22,172 nt of DNA from contig JAVBMO010000090.1 of the NCBI GenBank assembly GCA_031552355.1, positions 1-22,172 of the forward strand, written 5' to 3'. Shown here in pieces: positions 14,992-22,172 of the stretch. The position numbers and the translations under genes are program-made. The number at the start of each line of letters is the position of its first letter. Positions within the stretch are counted from its first letter, which is position 1. The DNA is from JAVBMO01 sp031552355 (lineage in GTDB: Bacteria > Bacteroidota > Bacteroidia > Bacteroidales > P3). Under the pieces are notes generated by a model that saw only the letters and a list, made by a program, of their open reading frames with translations, ran no database searches and had not been told where the DNA came from.

Positions 14992-15082
14992 ACGTATAGG
15001 GGATTACATCCGTTTGGTGGACGAACGCAATGTTGGGTTGAACGTTTTTAAAGAGTTGGGCTATAAAATTGATTTACAATGA
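14978..15082 (+). pseudogene. Chimeric scar ORF: hsdS start joined to hsdM end
   Basis: A 34-codon open frame that overlaps the end of the DUF1016 gene and ends with ATGA on the start of the next gene. Its first half (MKNYKRIGDYIR, then LVDERN) is the N-terminus of a type I HsdS and matches the real hsdS start at 17030. Its second half (LNVFKELGYKID) matches the C-terminus of this locus's own HsdM (LNVFEELGYKIE), with 30 of 35 bases identical between 15038-15072 and 13901-13935. It is therefore a fusion of two gene ends and not a functional gene by itself. It could be translated and serve only to couple translation between its neighbours. Confidence 0.75.
14981..15011 (+). repeat. Copy 1 of a 31-nt direct repeat (hsdS 5' end)
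   Basis: It differs from copy 2 (17036-17066) at one base only (T14995 against A17050). It begins AAGAACTATAAACG and ends GGGGATTACATCC. It contains the stop codon of the DUF1016 gene in one frame and the HsdS N-terminal residues KNYKRIGDYI in another. Confidence 0.9.
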
Positions 15083-17046
15083 AAGATCAACAATTAGAAT
15101 TATTTGACTTTAGCGAAGAATATCCTATTTTCTCATTGATTGATAGTGAATTCCTTTCGAATGAGTACCACGAAATAGAATATAAATCGGCTTTAGGTGG
15201 TTTTCCCAATGAATTTTGGAAAACTTATTCTGCTTTTGCCAACACCAATACCGGAATCATTGTTTTAGGTATCGCTGAAAAAAAAGAAAATTTTCAAATT
15301 GAAGGTCTGACGGACGAACAGATAGAAAAATACAAAAAACATTTTTGGAACAATTGTAATAATCCCAACACCGTTAGTCGAAATTTGCTTACCAATAGCG
15401 ATGTTAAAGTTATTGACATTAAAGATAAAAAGGTATTAGCATTCCGGATTCCTTTTGCAAGCAGAACAGAAAGACCGGTTTTCCTCACACGAAATCCTTT
15501 CGGCAATACCTACAAGCGAAATCACGAAGGTGATTTTAGATGTACAGACGAAGAAGTGAAAAGGATGCTAGCCGACTCAAGCGCGGAATTGAAAAGAGAC
15601 AGCCTTATTTTGGAGCATTATACGCTTTCCGATTTAGACCCAACCAGCATGGAACAATTTCGCCGGTTATTTATCTCTTCCCGGCCGGGACATCCCTGGC
15701 ATGTGTTAGCCGATTTGGAGTTGTTGAAAAAAATAGGCGCTTACAGGATTGATCGGAAAACGAGGGTCGAAGGAATTACTGTAGCCGGCCTTTTGATGTT
15801 TGGAAAAGACAGCAGTATCAGGGAGCAGGAAGCCCTACCTAACTATTTTCCCGATTTCAGGGAATGCCTTTCTACCGACCAACAAATCCGATGGACCGAC
15901 CGCATATATCCCGACGGCAGTTGGGAATGCAATTTATTGCAATTTTATTTGAAAGTCTGGCCGAAATTATCATCCACACTTCCCAAACCCTTTGTTTTGA
16001 ATAAAGATGAAAGAGTGGACGAAACACCCACGCATATTGCTCTTCGTGAAGCCTTTGTAAATGCGTTGGTGCATACCGATTATTCTTTAAGCGGAAACAT
16101 CGTTGTTGAACTGAATGCCGAAGAGTTTGTGTTTTCCAACCCAGGCACATTATTGGTTTCTTTACAACAATATTACGCAGGAGGCATCAGCGAATGTCGG
16201 AATCCCTCTTTACAACAAATGTTTATGTTAATTGGCAGGGCAGAAAAAGCCGGTAGTGGGGTCGATAAAATCATGTCGGGCTGGGAAGAGTCTCATTGGA
16301 GAAAACCTTTCTTGCAACTCGAATCACAACCCGACAGGGTGAAGCTGACCATGCCGATGTTCAGCGTTATACCCGACGAGACCCTCAATGAGTTAAATTC
16401 GATTTTTGAAGATGTTAGCTCGCTTTCTGCCGACGAACTTACTGTTTTGTCGTTCTGTATGATAGAAGGCTCTATATCAAATCACCGAATGCAGTATGTG
16501 ATCAATATGCATAGTGTGGATATTACCACTATGTTGAAGAAACTGTGCGATGCCGGTTTTTTGGAATCCGACAATAATGGGCGATGGACGATTTATAAAA
16601 TCAAACAAAAGGTTGACACCTCAAACACAAAGGTTGCAACCTCAAAGGGAAAGGTTGACACCTCAAACACAAAGGTTCTAACAACAATTCAAGACGGTGA
16701 AAATAAGCCTATTGCAAATAAGAAAAAGAATGCAAAGATTGCAATCTCAAAGGGAAAGGTTGACACCTCAGACACAAAGGTTGACACCTCAAAGGGAAAG
16801 GTTGACACCTCAAAAACACATTTAAATAGAAAAGAGTTAGAAGAGCAGATTATGCAGGTTTGCAAAAGCAATTATGTAAAAATGGAAGAAGTAGCCCATA
16901 CAATAGGCAAGTCTGTTGATTATCTAAAAAATAAGATATTCCCTCAAATGATAAAAGAAGGCAAATTAGAAAAACGCTTCCCTTTCACCCACAACCATCC
17001 CGAACAGGGATACAAAACAGCGGAAAAGTATGCAAAAGAACTATAA
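15079..17046 (+). CDS. AlbA_2 (Schlafen-like) / RecG-C-type ATP-binding protein
   Basis: A 655-aa protein. The N-terminal AlbA_2/Schlafen domain has the acidic-basic pattern HEIEYKSALGG (E32, E34, K36) and SAFANTNTGIIVLGIAE (51-67). A GHKL-type ATP-binding module follows (RecG-C-like family): DETPTHIALREAFVNALVHTD (from D314, with E324 and N328), then FSNPGTLLV, then GRAEKAGSGVDKI (386-398). A winged-helix stretch comes next, then lysine/VDTS heptad repeats (511-580), then a second probable helix-turn-helix (MEEVAHTIGKSVDYLKNKI). It is not a helicase, though often so named. Such genes are frequent accessory inserts in type I R-M operons; the function is unknown, perhaps nucleic-acid sensing or cleavage. 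Its start is coupled to the scar ORF, and its end overlaps hsdS by 17 nt. Confidence 0.82.
   Translation: MKDQQLELFDFSEEYPIFSLIDSEFLSNEYHEIEYKSALGGFPNEFWKTYSAFANTNTGIIVLGIAEKKENFQIEGLTDEQIEKYKKHFWNNCNNPNTVSRNLLTNSDVKVIDIKDKKVLAFRIPFASRTERPVFLTRNPFGNTYKRNHEGDFRCTDEEVKRMLADSSAELKRDSLILEHYTLSDLDPTSMEQFRRLFISSRPGHPWHVLADLELLKKIGAYRIDRKTRVEGITVAGLLMFGKDSSIREQEALPNYFPDFRECLSTDQQIRWTDRIYPDGSWECNLLQFYLKVWPKLSSTLPKPFVLNKDERVDETPTHIALREAFVNALVHTDYSLSGNIVVELNAEEFVFSNPGTLLVSLQQYYAGGISECRNPSLQQMFMLIGRAEKAGSGVDKIMSGWEESHWRKPFLQLESQPDRVKLTMPMFSVIPDETLNELNSIFEDVSSLSADELTVLSFCMIEGSISNHRMQYVINMHSVDITTMLKKLCDAGFLESDNNGRWTIYKIKQKVDTSNTKVATSKGKVDTSNTKVLTTIQDGENKPIANKKKNAKIAISKGKVDTSDTKVDTSKGKVDTSKTHLNRKELEEQIMQVCKSNYVKMEEVAHTIGKSVDYLKNKIFPQMIKEGKLEKRFPFTHNHPEQGYKTAEKYAKEL
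16609..16671 (+). repeat. 21-bp tandem repeats, block 1 (3 units)
   Basis: Three in-frame 21-nt units at 16609, 16630 and 16651, encoding KVDTSNT, KVATSKG and KVDTSNT. Units 1 and 3 are identical at the DNA level. A decayed fourth unit (KVLTT) follows at 16672. Confidence 0.9.
16735..16818 (+). repeat. 21-bp tandem repeats, block 2 (4 units)
   Basis: Four in-frame 21-nt units at 16735, 16756, 16777 and 16798, encoding KIAISKG, KVDTSDT, KVDTSKG and KVDTSKT. The NT/DT and KG types largely alternate, pointing to growth of the array by 42-bp double units. Confidence 0.9.
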
Positions 17047-18169
17047 ACGAATAGGGGATTACATCCACGAAATCAAGGTTCGCAATGTGGACGATGAAAA
17101 ATTATCATTGTTGGGAATCAATATTGATAAGTTTTTCATGCCGTCGGTTGCCAATATTGTAGGAACGGATTTAAGTGTTTATAAAATTGTTGGCAAAAAC
17201 CAATTTGCGTGTAATCGAATGCACGTGGGGCGCGATAAAAGATTACCTGTTGCAATGTCTAAAAGTGATGATAAGTTTATGGTTTCGCCGGCTTACGACG
17301 TTTTTGAAATCTCGGATACCAACATATTATTGCCCGAATACCTGATGATGTGGTTTTCGCGAAAAGAATTTGACCGCAACACTTGGTTTTATACCGATGC
17401 AGACGTGCGCGGCGGTTTAAGTTGGCAATCGTTTTGCGACATGCGCTTGCCTGTTCCCTCTATCGAAAAGCAGCGCGAAATAGTAGCTGAATACCATGTC
17501 ATACAAAACCGCATAAACCTGAACAACCAACTCATACAAACCCTCGAAGCCACAGCCCAAACTATTTACAAGCAATGGTTTGTGGATTTTGAATTTCCTG
17601 ATGCTGAAAAATGTCAATTAAAAAATTACATTGAATTAAATCCTACTTTAAATTTAAGAAAAGGAAAAGTTTCAACCTATGTTGAGATGAGTGATTTAGC
17701 AACTGATTCAATGGGAATTACAAACGCCGTAAAGAGAATATTTAATGGGGGTTCAAAATTTCAAAATAATGATACACTTTTGGCTCGAATTACGCCTTGC
17801 TTAGAAAATGGAAAAACTGCATTTGTTGAAATCTTAGACAATAAGGAAGTTGCAGCTGGTTCTACCGAATTTATTGTGATGAGGGCAAAAGAAAAAATAA
17901 GTCCTTACTGGGTTTATTGCCTTGCACGAGATGAAAATTTTAGAACTTATGCCATCAGTAGTATGGTTGGCTCATCCGGGCGACAGCGAGTGCATGAAAA
18001 ATATCTTTATGAATATTACTTGCCTATAATTGAGCAAAATAAAATGGATGATTTTCATATAAAAATAGAACCAACTTTTAAAATGGCAAGTTTAAAAAGA
18101 ATAGAAAATCAAAAATTAGAAACAACACAAGAATTGTTGTTATCAAAAATGGCGACACTAAAAAGTTAA
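17030..18169 (+). CDS. hsdS: Type I restriction-modification specificity subunit
   Basis: A 379-aa HsdS with two half-subunits. The first target-recognition domain (about residues 1-140; LLGINIDKFFMPSVANIVGTD, GRDKRLPVAMS) ends in the conserved helical spacer beginning LPVPSIEKQREIV (140-152) and ending with the EATAQTIYKQWFVDFEFPD segment (to 191). The second domain (about 191-330; TDSMGITNAVKRIF, DTLLARITPCLENGKTAF, AGSTEFIVMR) ends in YYLPIIEQNKM and a last helix. Each domain reads one half of a bipartite target. Base composition drops near 17605, from about 42% to 32% G+C by hand count of two 120-nt samples, suggesting that the second domain was exchanged. The downstream OLD-type gene starts 11 nt after the stop; hsdR does not follow. 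Confidence 0.93.
   Translation: MQKNYKRIGDYIHEIKVRNVDDEKLSLLGINIDKFFMPSVANIVGTDLSVYKIVGKNQFACNRMHVGRDKRLPVAMSKSDDKFMVSPAYDVFEISDTNILLPEYLMMWFSRKEFDRNTWFYTDADVRGGLSWQSFCDMRLPVPSIEKQREIVAEYHVIQNRINLNNQLIQTLEATAQTIYKQWFVDFEFPDAEKCQLKNYIELNPTLNLRKGKVSTYVEMSDLATDSMGITNAVKRIFNGGSKFQNNDTLLARITPCLENGKTAFVEILDNKEVAAGSTEFIVMRAKEKISPYWVYCLARDENFRTYAISSMVGSSGRQRVHEKYLYEYYLPIIEQNKMDDFHIKIEPTFKMASLKRIENQKLETTQELLLSKMATLKS
17036..17066 (+). repeat. Copy 2 of the 31-nt direct repeat (true hsdS 5' end)
   Basis: It matches 14981-15011 with one mismatch. It includes the stop codon of the AlbA_2 gene (17044-17046) and codons 3-12 of hsdS. Confidence 0.9.
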
Positions 18170-18180
18170 AAATTAGACAT

Positions 18181-20223
18181 ATGAAGATTAAAGACATTTC
18201 CGTAAAAAACTTTAGGCTTTTAGAAGACATAAGGTTAAATATTGAGGAAGACATAACTCTCATTGTAGGTAAAAACAACACGGGAAAGACTTCTCTTTTT
18301 GAAGTCGTAAATATATTTTTTAGTGAGAAAAACAACTTTAGTTTTCACGACTTCTCACAAGCAACATATGCTCAATTTTTGAAATGTCTCGAAATTTTTG
18401 AAATATTTCAAAAAGAAGCAGACGAAGAGAAAAAAGATGAGTTAGAGGTTTCTTTAATTTTGTCAATGCCAAAAATTCAGCTTGAAATCCAAATTGAATA
18501 TGACAAAGCGAAAGACAGTTTAATTAATCTTTCAGAATTCATCAGCGACCTTGATGATGCAAAAAAAACTGCAACAATAAGACTGACATACCAATCAAAA
18601 GATAGTGTTAGACTATTCAACTCATTTGTTATCCGAAAAGAAAAAGAACAAGTGTTAATTGAGTGGTTAAACGAAAATATCACATCATACTATGACATCA
18701 AATGCTATGGTGGCGATAATTTGATTGAGGAAAACTTCAAACGAAAACTTTTTTCTGTTTTGTGTTTTGAAACGATTCAAGCATCAAGAAAATTAGATGA
18801 CACAAAATCTGATAAAAACAAAACATTAGCAGTTGGGTTTTCCGACTACTACAGAGAAACAAATAAAGATAATAATAGCGATGTTGAGAATTTACAAGAA
18901 CAACTAAAAATAACTTCTGGAATTCTTAATGAGAAATATGAAAACATTCTTAAAGAGCTACTTGAAAAGCTTAAGTTATTTGGAGTTGAGCCTCATTTGA
19001 CAATTCCTGAAATTATTCTTCAAGCTGGGTTTGACCCAGAAAATATTCTTAAAAATAATATAAAATATTTCTATAAACAAGACGATATTACTTTACCTGA
19101 AAACTTTAATGGTTTAGGATATAGCAACTTGATTTATCTTGTTCTTAAAGTGGCGAGTTTTATTGAAAAATTCAAAAAAGCTGCACCTATAAGCAAATCC
19201 GAAACCCTTACAATCTTAATTGAAGAGCCCGAAGCGCATTTACATCCTCAAATGCAACAAGTATTCATTTCTCAAATAAAAAGAACAATAAAAGAGACAA
19301 AAGATAAAGAAGGACTTTCTGTTCAGGTTGTTATTAGCACCCATTCTTCCCATATTGTTACTGAAGCAGGGATAGATGTTGAAAGAAGCTTTGAGAGAAT
19401 TAGATACTTCTCAAAACAATACATTAAAACAGAAAAACGATATAAAGTAGAAGTAAAGGATTTTAACGATTTTAAGCATAAAGAGAGTGACTCTGAAACA
19501 TTCCGCTTCCTAAAGCAGTATATGAGCCTTCACAGGTGTGATGTATTTTTTGCAGACAAAGTAATTCTTGTAGAAGGAACTACCGAAAGAATTTTACTTC
19601 CACTAATGATTAACAAAGTCGCAGAAAGTTTGAATAATGAATATGTCTCAATTATTGAAGTTGGAGGAGCATACACGGTAAAATTTAAAGAACTTTTGAA
19701 ATTTATTAATGCTAAAAGTTTAGTTATTACTGATATTGACTCTATAAATCCTGCAGACAATCGCAAAGCTTGTCCAACAGATACCGCAAATGCGGAAACG
19801 TCAAATTCGACATTGCTAAATTGGCTGCCTCAAAAGAAACTAATTAGTGACCTTATAAACTGTCCTGAAAAAGACAAATTTGATTCGGACTTCATTCAAG
19901 TTGCATATCAAATCAAGGAGAATGGCTCAGATTATGTAGCAAGAAGCCTTGAAGAAGCCATCATAAATAGAAATAAGGTGTTTTTGAAGTCTACATATAA
20001 TTTAGCAGGTTCAAATAAGCATGTTAAAGATTCATTTTCCCTTCTAAAAGAAGAAGACCTTGATAAAAGTCCTTACGAATTAGCACCAGCATCGAATAAA
20101 AAAACTGATTTCACATTCGATTTAATGGTTTTCAATGAAAGCGAGGCAAAACTAAAATGGGATGTGCCAAAATATATTGAAGGAGGACTGATGTGGTTAG
20201 CAAAAAACGAAAACTTAGAATAG
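18181..20223 (+). CDS. OLD-family ATPase-TOPRIM nuclease (GajA-like)
   Basis: A 680-aa protein with an SMC/RecF-like ATPase followed by a TOPRIM nuclease domain. Walker A is GKNNTGKTS (30-38). Walker B is LIEEPEAHLHPQMQQ (E348, E349), with the D-loop/H region STHSSHIV soon after. The TOPRIM domain starts at ADKVILVEGTTE (E465, E469) and has the acidic pair TDIDS (D518, D520). All core residues are intact. An OLD nuclease paired with a UvrD-like helicase in the next gene is the class 2 OLD arrangement, which includes the Gabija anti-phage system (GajA-GajB). It is longer than the usual GajA (about 580 aa), so 'Gabija-like' is safer than Gabija. The gene is more A/T-rich than hsdM. One base separates it from the helicase gene. 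Confidence 0.87.
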   Translation: MKIKDISVKNFRLLEDIRLNIEEDITLIVGKNNTGKTSLFEVVNIFFSEKNNFSFHDFSQATYAQFLKCLEIFEIFQKEADEEKKDELEVSLILSMPKIQLEIQIEYDKAKDSLINLSEFISDLDDAKKTATIRLTYQSKDSVRLFNSFVIRKEKEQVLIEWLNENITSYYDIKCYGGDNLIEENFKRKLFSVLCFETIQASRKLDDTKSDKNKTLAVGFSDYYRETNKDNNSDVENLQEQLKITSGILNEKYENILKELLEKLKLFGVEPHLTIPEIILQAGFDPENILKNNIKYFYKQDDITLPENFNGLGYSNLIYLVLKVASFIEKFKKAAPISKSETLTILIEEPEAHLHPQMQQVFISQIKRTIKETKDKEGLSVQVVISTHSSHIVTEAGIDVERSFERIRYFSKQYIKTEKRYKVEVKDFNDFKHKESDSETFRFLKQYMSLHRCDVFFADKVILVEGTTERILLPLMINKVAESLNNEYVSIIEVGGAYTVKFKELLKFINAKSLVITDIDSINPADNRKACPTDTANAETSNSTLLNWLPQKKLISDLINCPEKDKFDSDFIQVAYQIKENGSDYVARSLEEAIINRNKVFLKSTYNLAGSNKHVKDSFSLLKEEDLDKSPYELAPASNKKTDFTFDLMVFNESEAKLKWDVPKYIEGGLMWLAKNENLE

Positions 20224-20224
20224 T

Positions 20225-22069
20225 ATGACAGCCTTTGAGCAAATTTCACAATACATAGAAGAACGCAAGAGCTTTGTCTTAGAAGCTGGTGCTGGTTCAG
20301 GTAAAACATATGCGCTAATACAAACATTAAATTATCTTATTCAAAATAAGGGAGATGATTTGAAAAAATCAAATCAGAAAATTGTTTGCATCACATATAC
20401 CAATGTGGCTAAAAATGAGATTAATGACAGAATTGAGAACAATGAATTAGTTCTTGTATCAACTATTCACGAGTTTTTGTGGAGTTCAATAAAGCAATTT
20501 CAAAAACAACTAAAAACAGAACTTTGTAAACTTAATGAAATATACTTAGAAAAAGACAAGGCTAAAGGAACGGCTGATTCAAGATATATTGAAAAGCTGT
20601 CTGATAGAATTAGTAATGTAAATAAAATAGAATATAACGATACTTCATTTAATGACTTTGAGAACGGATTAATTCAACACGATGATGTAATTGAAATAGC
20701 GAAATTGATGTATGAAGGCTATCCGCTTTTAACAAATATCGTTTCTGCAAAATATCCTTATATTTTTGTTGATGAGTACCAAGACACCGCAGAAGAAACT
20801 GTCTATTGTTTAATTGATTGTCTATTGAAGCGAAATAGCAAAAAAATAGTAATTGGTTTTTACGGTGATTCTCATCAAAAAATTTACGATTACGGCATAG
20901 GAGATTTAGAAAAATATTATACGGAAAAAGGCGGACTAATAGAATTGGTAAAGAAAGAAGAAAACTATCGTTCTTCTCTATCTGTAGTAAGTTTATTAAA
21001 CAACTTTAGAAAGAATATTCAACAAAGACCACAGAAAGCAATTCAAGGTAGTGCAAAATTCATTTATTGGGCAAATCACCCAGAAAAACCTAAAAAGGAT
21101 ATTAAAAAATTTAATGCAGAAAATGCAATTGCCAAAAACCAGTTTTACGATAATGTTGTAAAAAAAATAACTGAATCAAGTTGGAAATTTGAAGGAGATT
21201 CAAATGCTAAAATTTTAGTTCTTGCAAATAGTCGTGTAGCACAAAGAGCGGGTTTTGGAAATCTGTATTCTGTTTTTTCCACAAGATTTGGACAGAGCAC
21301 AAAAGAAAGACTACTTGACAGAAATCATCCGTTGGTTACTTTTTTTGTTGGAACTATTGATAAAAAAACATCTCAAGAAAGAAGAATTGGTCTAGAACAT
21401 TTGATTAACTTTTGGAGTAAAAAAAATCAAAATGATGTTATTAGGTTTATCAGAAAAAACGGAACAATTCTAAGTGTGGAATTTAGACATAGTCATAAAA
21501 AACAAATTGCCGAATTTCTTGACAACATTTCAGCAAATAGAGAAGGATTGAAAATAAAAGAAGTGTATGAATTTGCATCAAGCAATGGGCTTGTATTCAA
21601 TAAGAGGCTTAATGAGTTCAAGGAAAGATTATTTATTGACCCCAAATATTTAACAGAGGAAGCAAAAGAAAGACAAAGTAAAGACAAAACCTTGTTTGAT
21701 GCTTTTATGGATTTATCTTATGTTGAACTTCTGTGTTTTTGGAGACACATACAAAATAACACAGTTTTTTCAACTAAGCATGGAACAAAAGGTGAAGAAT
21801 TTGCAAATGTGCTTAGTGTGATTGACGATACCGAATGGGCTCAAGAATATAACTTCAAGAATTTCTTCAATGACACCGAAGATAAACCTGAACGAAAATT
21901 GAGGACAAGAAATTTATTTTATGTTGAATGTTCTAGAGCCATTGAAAACTTAATTGTGTTATGCTTATCAGATCTTGATACTTCTGCAATCAAAAATATT
22001 GAGACTTGGTTTGGGAGTGAAAACGTTTTTGGGAGGTGTTATAAAAAGTATGCTGCTATAAATAAGTGA
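20225..22069 (+). CDS. UvrD/Rep-type SF1 helicase (GajB-like)
   Basis: A 614-aa superfamily 1A helicase. The motifs run in order: Walker A AGAGSGKT (21-28), motif Ia ITYTNVAKNEI, Walker B FVDEYQDT (D183, E184), motif III FYGDSHQKIY, motif IV EENYRSS, motif V HGTKGEEF (519-526) and motif VI LFYVECSRA (564-572). All are complete, so the protein looks active. In Gabija, GajB senses DNA ends produced during phage attack and works with GajA; the same partnership is inferred here from the 1-nt spacing. It is somewhat longer than typical GajB (about 490 aa). The C-terminus follows motif VI by only some 40 residues, and an IS1-type transposase begins 31 nt after the stop, so the last residues could be altered by the insertion. 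Confidence 0.86.
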   Translation: MTAFEQISQYIEERKSFVLEAGAGSGKTYALIQTLNYLIQNKGDDLKKSNQKIVCITYTNVAKNEINDRIENNELVLVSTIHEFLWSSIKQFQKQLKTELCKLNEIYLEKDKAKGTADSRYIEKLSDRISNVNKIEYNDTSFNDFENGLIQHDDVIEIAKLMYEGYPLLTNIVSAKYPYIFVDEYQDTAEETVYCLIDCLLKRNSKKIVIGFYGDSHQKIYDYGIGDLEKYYTEKGGLIELVKKEENYRSSLSVVSLLNNFRKNIQQRPQKAIQGSAKFIYWANHPEKPKKDIKKFNAENAIAKNQFYDNVVKKITESSWKFEGDSNAKILVLANSRVAQRAGFGNLYSVFSTRFGQSTKERLLDRNHPLVTFFVGTIDKKTSQERRIGLEHLINFWSKKNQNDVIRFIRKNGTILSVEFRHSHKKQIAEFLDNISANREGLKIKEVYEFASSNGLVFNKRLNEFKERLFIDPKYLTEEAKERQSKDKTLFDAFMDLSYVELLCFWRHIQNNTVFSTKHGTKGEEFANVLSVIDDTEWAQEYNFKNFFNDTEDKPERKLRTRNLFYVECSRAIENLIVLCLSDLDTSAIKNIETWFGSENVFGRCYKKYAAINK

Positions 22070-22100
22070 CACTCAGGAAAAATAAGAGTATTTTTGTAAA

Positions 22101-22172
22101 ATGCAAATCACAATCATACTCTACTGTCCTCAGTGCCACAGTGCAAATGTAAAGAAAAACGGGAAGAAAACC
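22101..22172 (+). CDS. IS1-family transposase, N-terminal part (cut by window end)
   Basis: Twenty-four codons starting MQITIILYCPQCHSANV and continuing KKNGKKT. The CPQCHSANVKKNGKKT zinc-binding stretch is the hallmark of the InsA-type N-terminal domain of IS1-family transposases, which recognises the element's ends. TATTTTTG (22089-22096) resembles a -7 promoter box just before the ATG. The left end of the element must lie between the helicase stop region and about 22100; its exact terminal repeat cannot be identified without the other end. Whether the gene is intact is unknown. Confidence 0.75.
   Translation, partial: MQITIILYCPQCHSANVKKNGKKT

Noticed and set aside
16609..16818. Regular 21-bp repeats suggestive of a CRISPR array
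   Set aside because: The units are in frame inside a long ORF, there are no unique spacers, and the encoded heptapeptide is conserved; it is a coding tandem repeat.
11737..22172. Second copy of the tRNA-Gly 3' end as a right attachment site
   Set aside because: I looked for the acceptor/T-arm sequence downstream and found none inside the window.

Overview
The window comes from a Bacteroidota genome, probably class Bacteroidia. The evidence is a complete type IX secretion (T9SS) core cluster in the order porP-gldK-gldL-gldM-gldN, promoter motifs of the TAnnTTTG type, the near absence of Shine-Dalgarno sites, and signal peptides cleaved before Gln. All genes are on the + strand and the DNA is A/T-rich.

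Layout. (1) 1-342 is a non-coding leader with nested inverted repeats and a good promoter. (2) 343-2625 holds envelope genes: an ADP-heptose epimerase (hldD), a KdsC-type Kdo-8-phosphate phosphatase and an RlpA-like DPBB+SPOR protein. (3) 2780-8718 is the T9SS core operon, closed by a 13-bp terminator hairpin at 8740-8775. (4) 8811-11654 holds an M28/glutaminyl-cyclase-like lipoprotein, a lipoprotein with a degenerate Rieske-like motif, a TauE/SafE permease and a PepSY-like periplasmic protein. (5) 11664-11736 is tRNA-Gly(CCC), followed by a strong terminator. (6) 12189-22069 is a defence island that reads as one operon: XRE regulator with its own palindromic operator, hsdM, a DUF1016 PDDEXK nuclease, a 34-codon chimeric scar ORF, an AlbA_2/RecG-C-like ATP-binding protein with heptapeptide repeats, hsdS, an OLD-family ATPase-TOPRIM nuclease and a UvrD-type helicase (a Gabija-like pair). 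(7) 22101-22172 is the first 24 codons of an IS1-family transposase cut by the window end.

How the genes work together. GldK/N (periplasmic ring) and GldL/M (proton-driven motor) power secretion with the PorP-type outer-membrane protein. The M28/QC-like lipoprotein downstream could cyclise the N-terminal Gln exposed on the exported proteins. All four clear signal-peptidase-I substrates in the window (RlpA, PorP, GldN, PepSY-like) are predicted to begin with Gln after cleavage.

The most unusual part is the defence island. It contains type I methylase and specificity genes but no hsdR, two accessory genes packed between hsdM and hsdS, and an OLD/UvrD pair directly after hsdS. Between the two accessory genes lies a small ORF made of an hsdS start (31-nt repeat, 30 identical) joined to an hsdM end (30 of 35 bases identical). 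This looks like the scar of recombination that stacked two alternative hsdM-X-hsdS cassettes into one operon.
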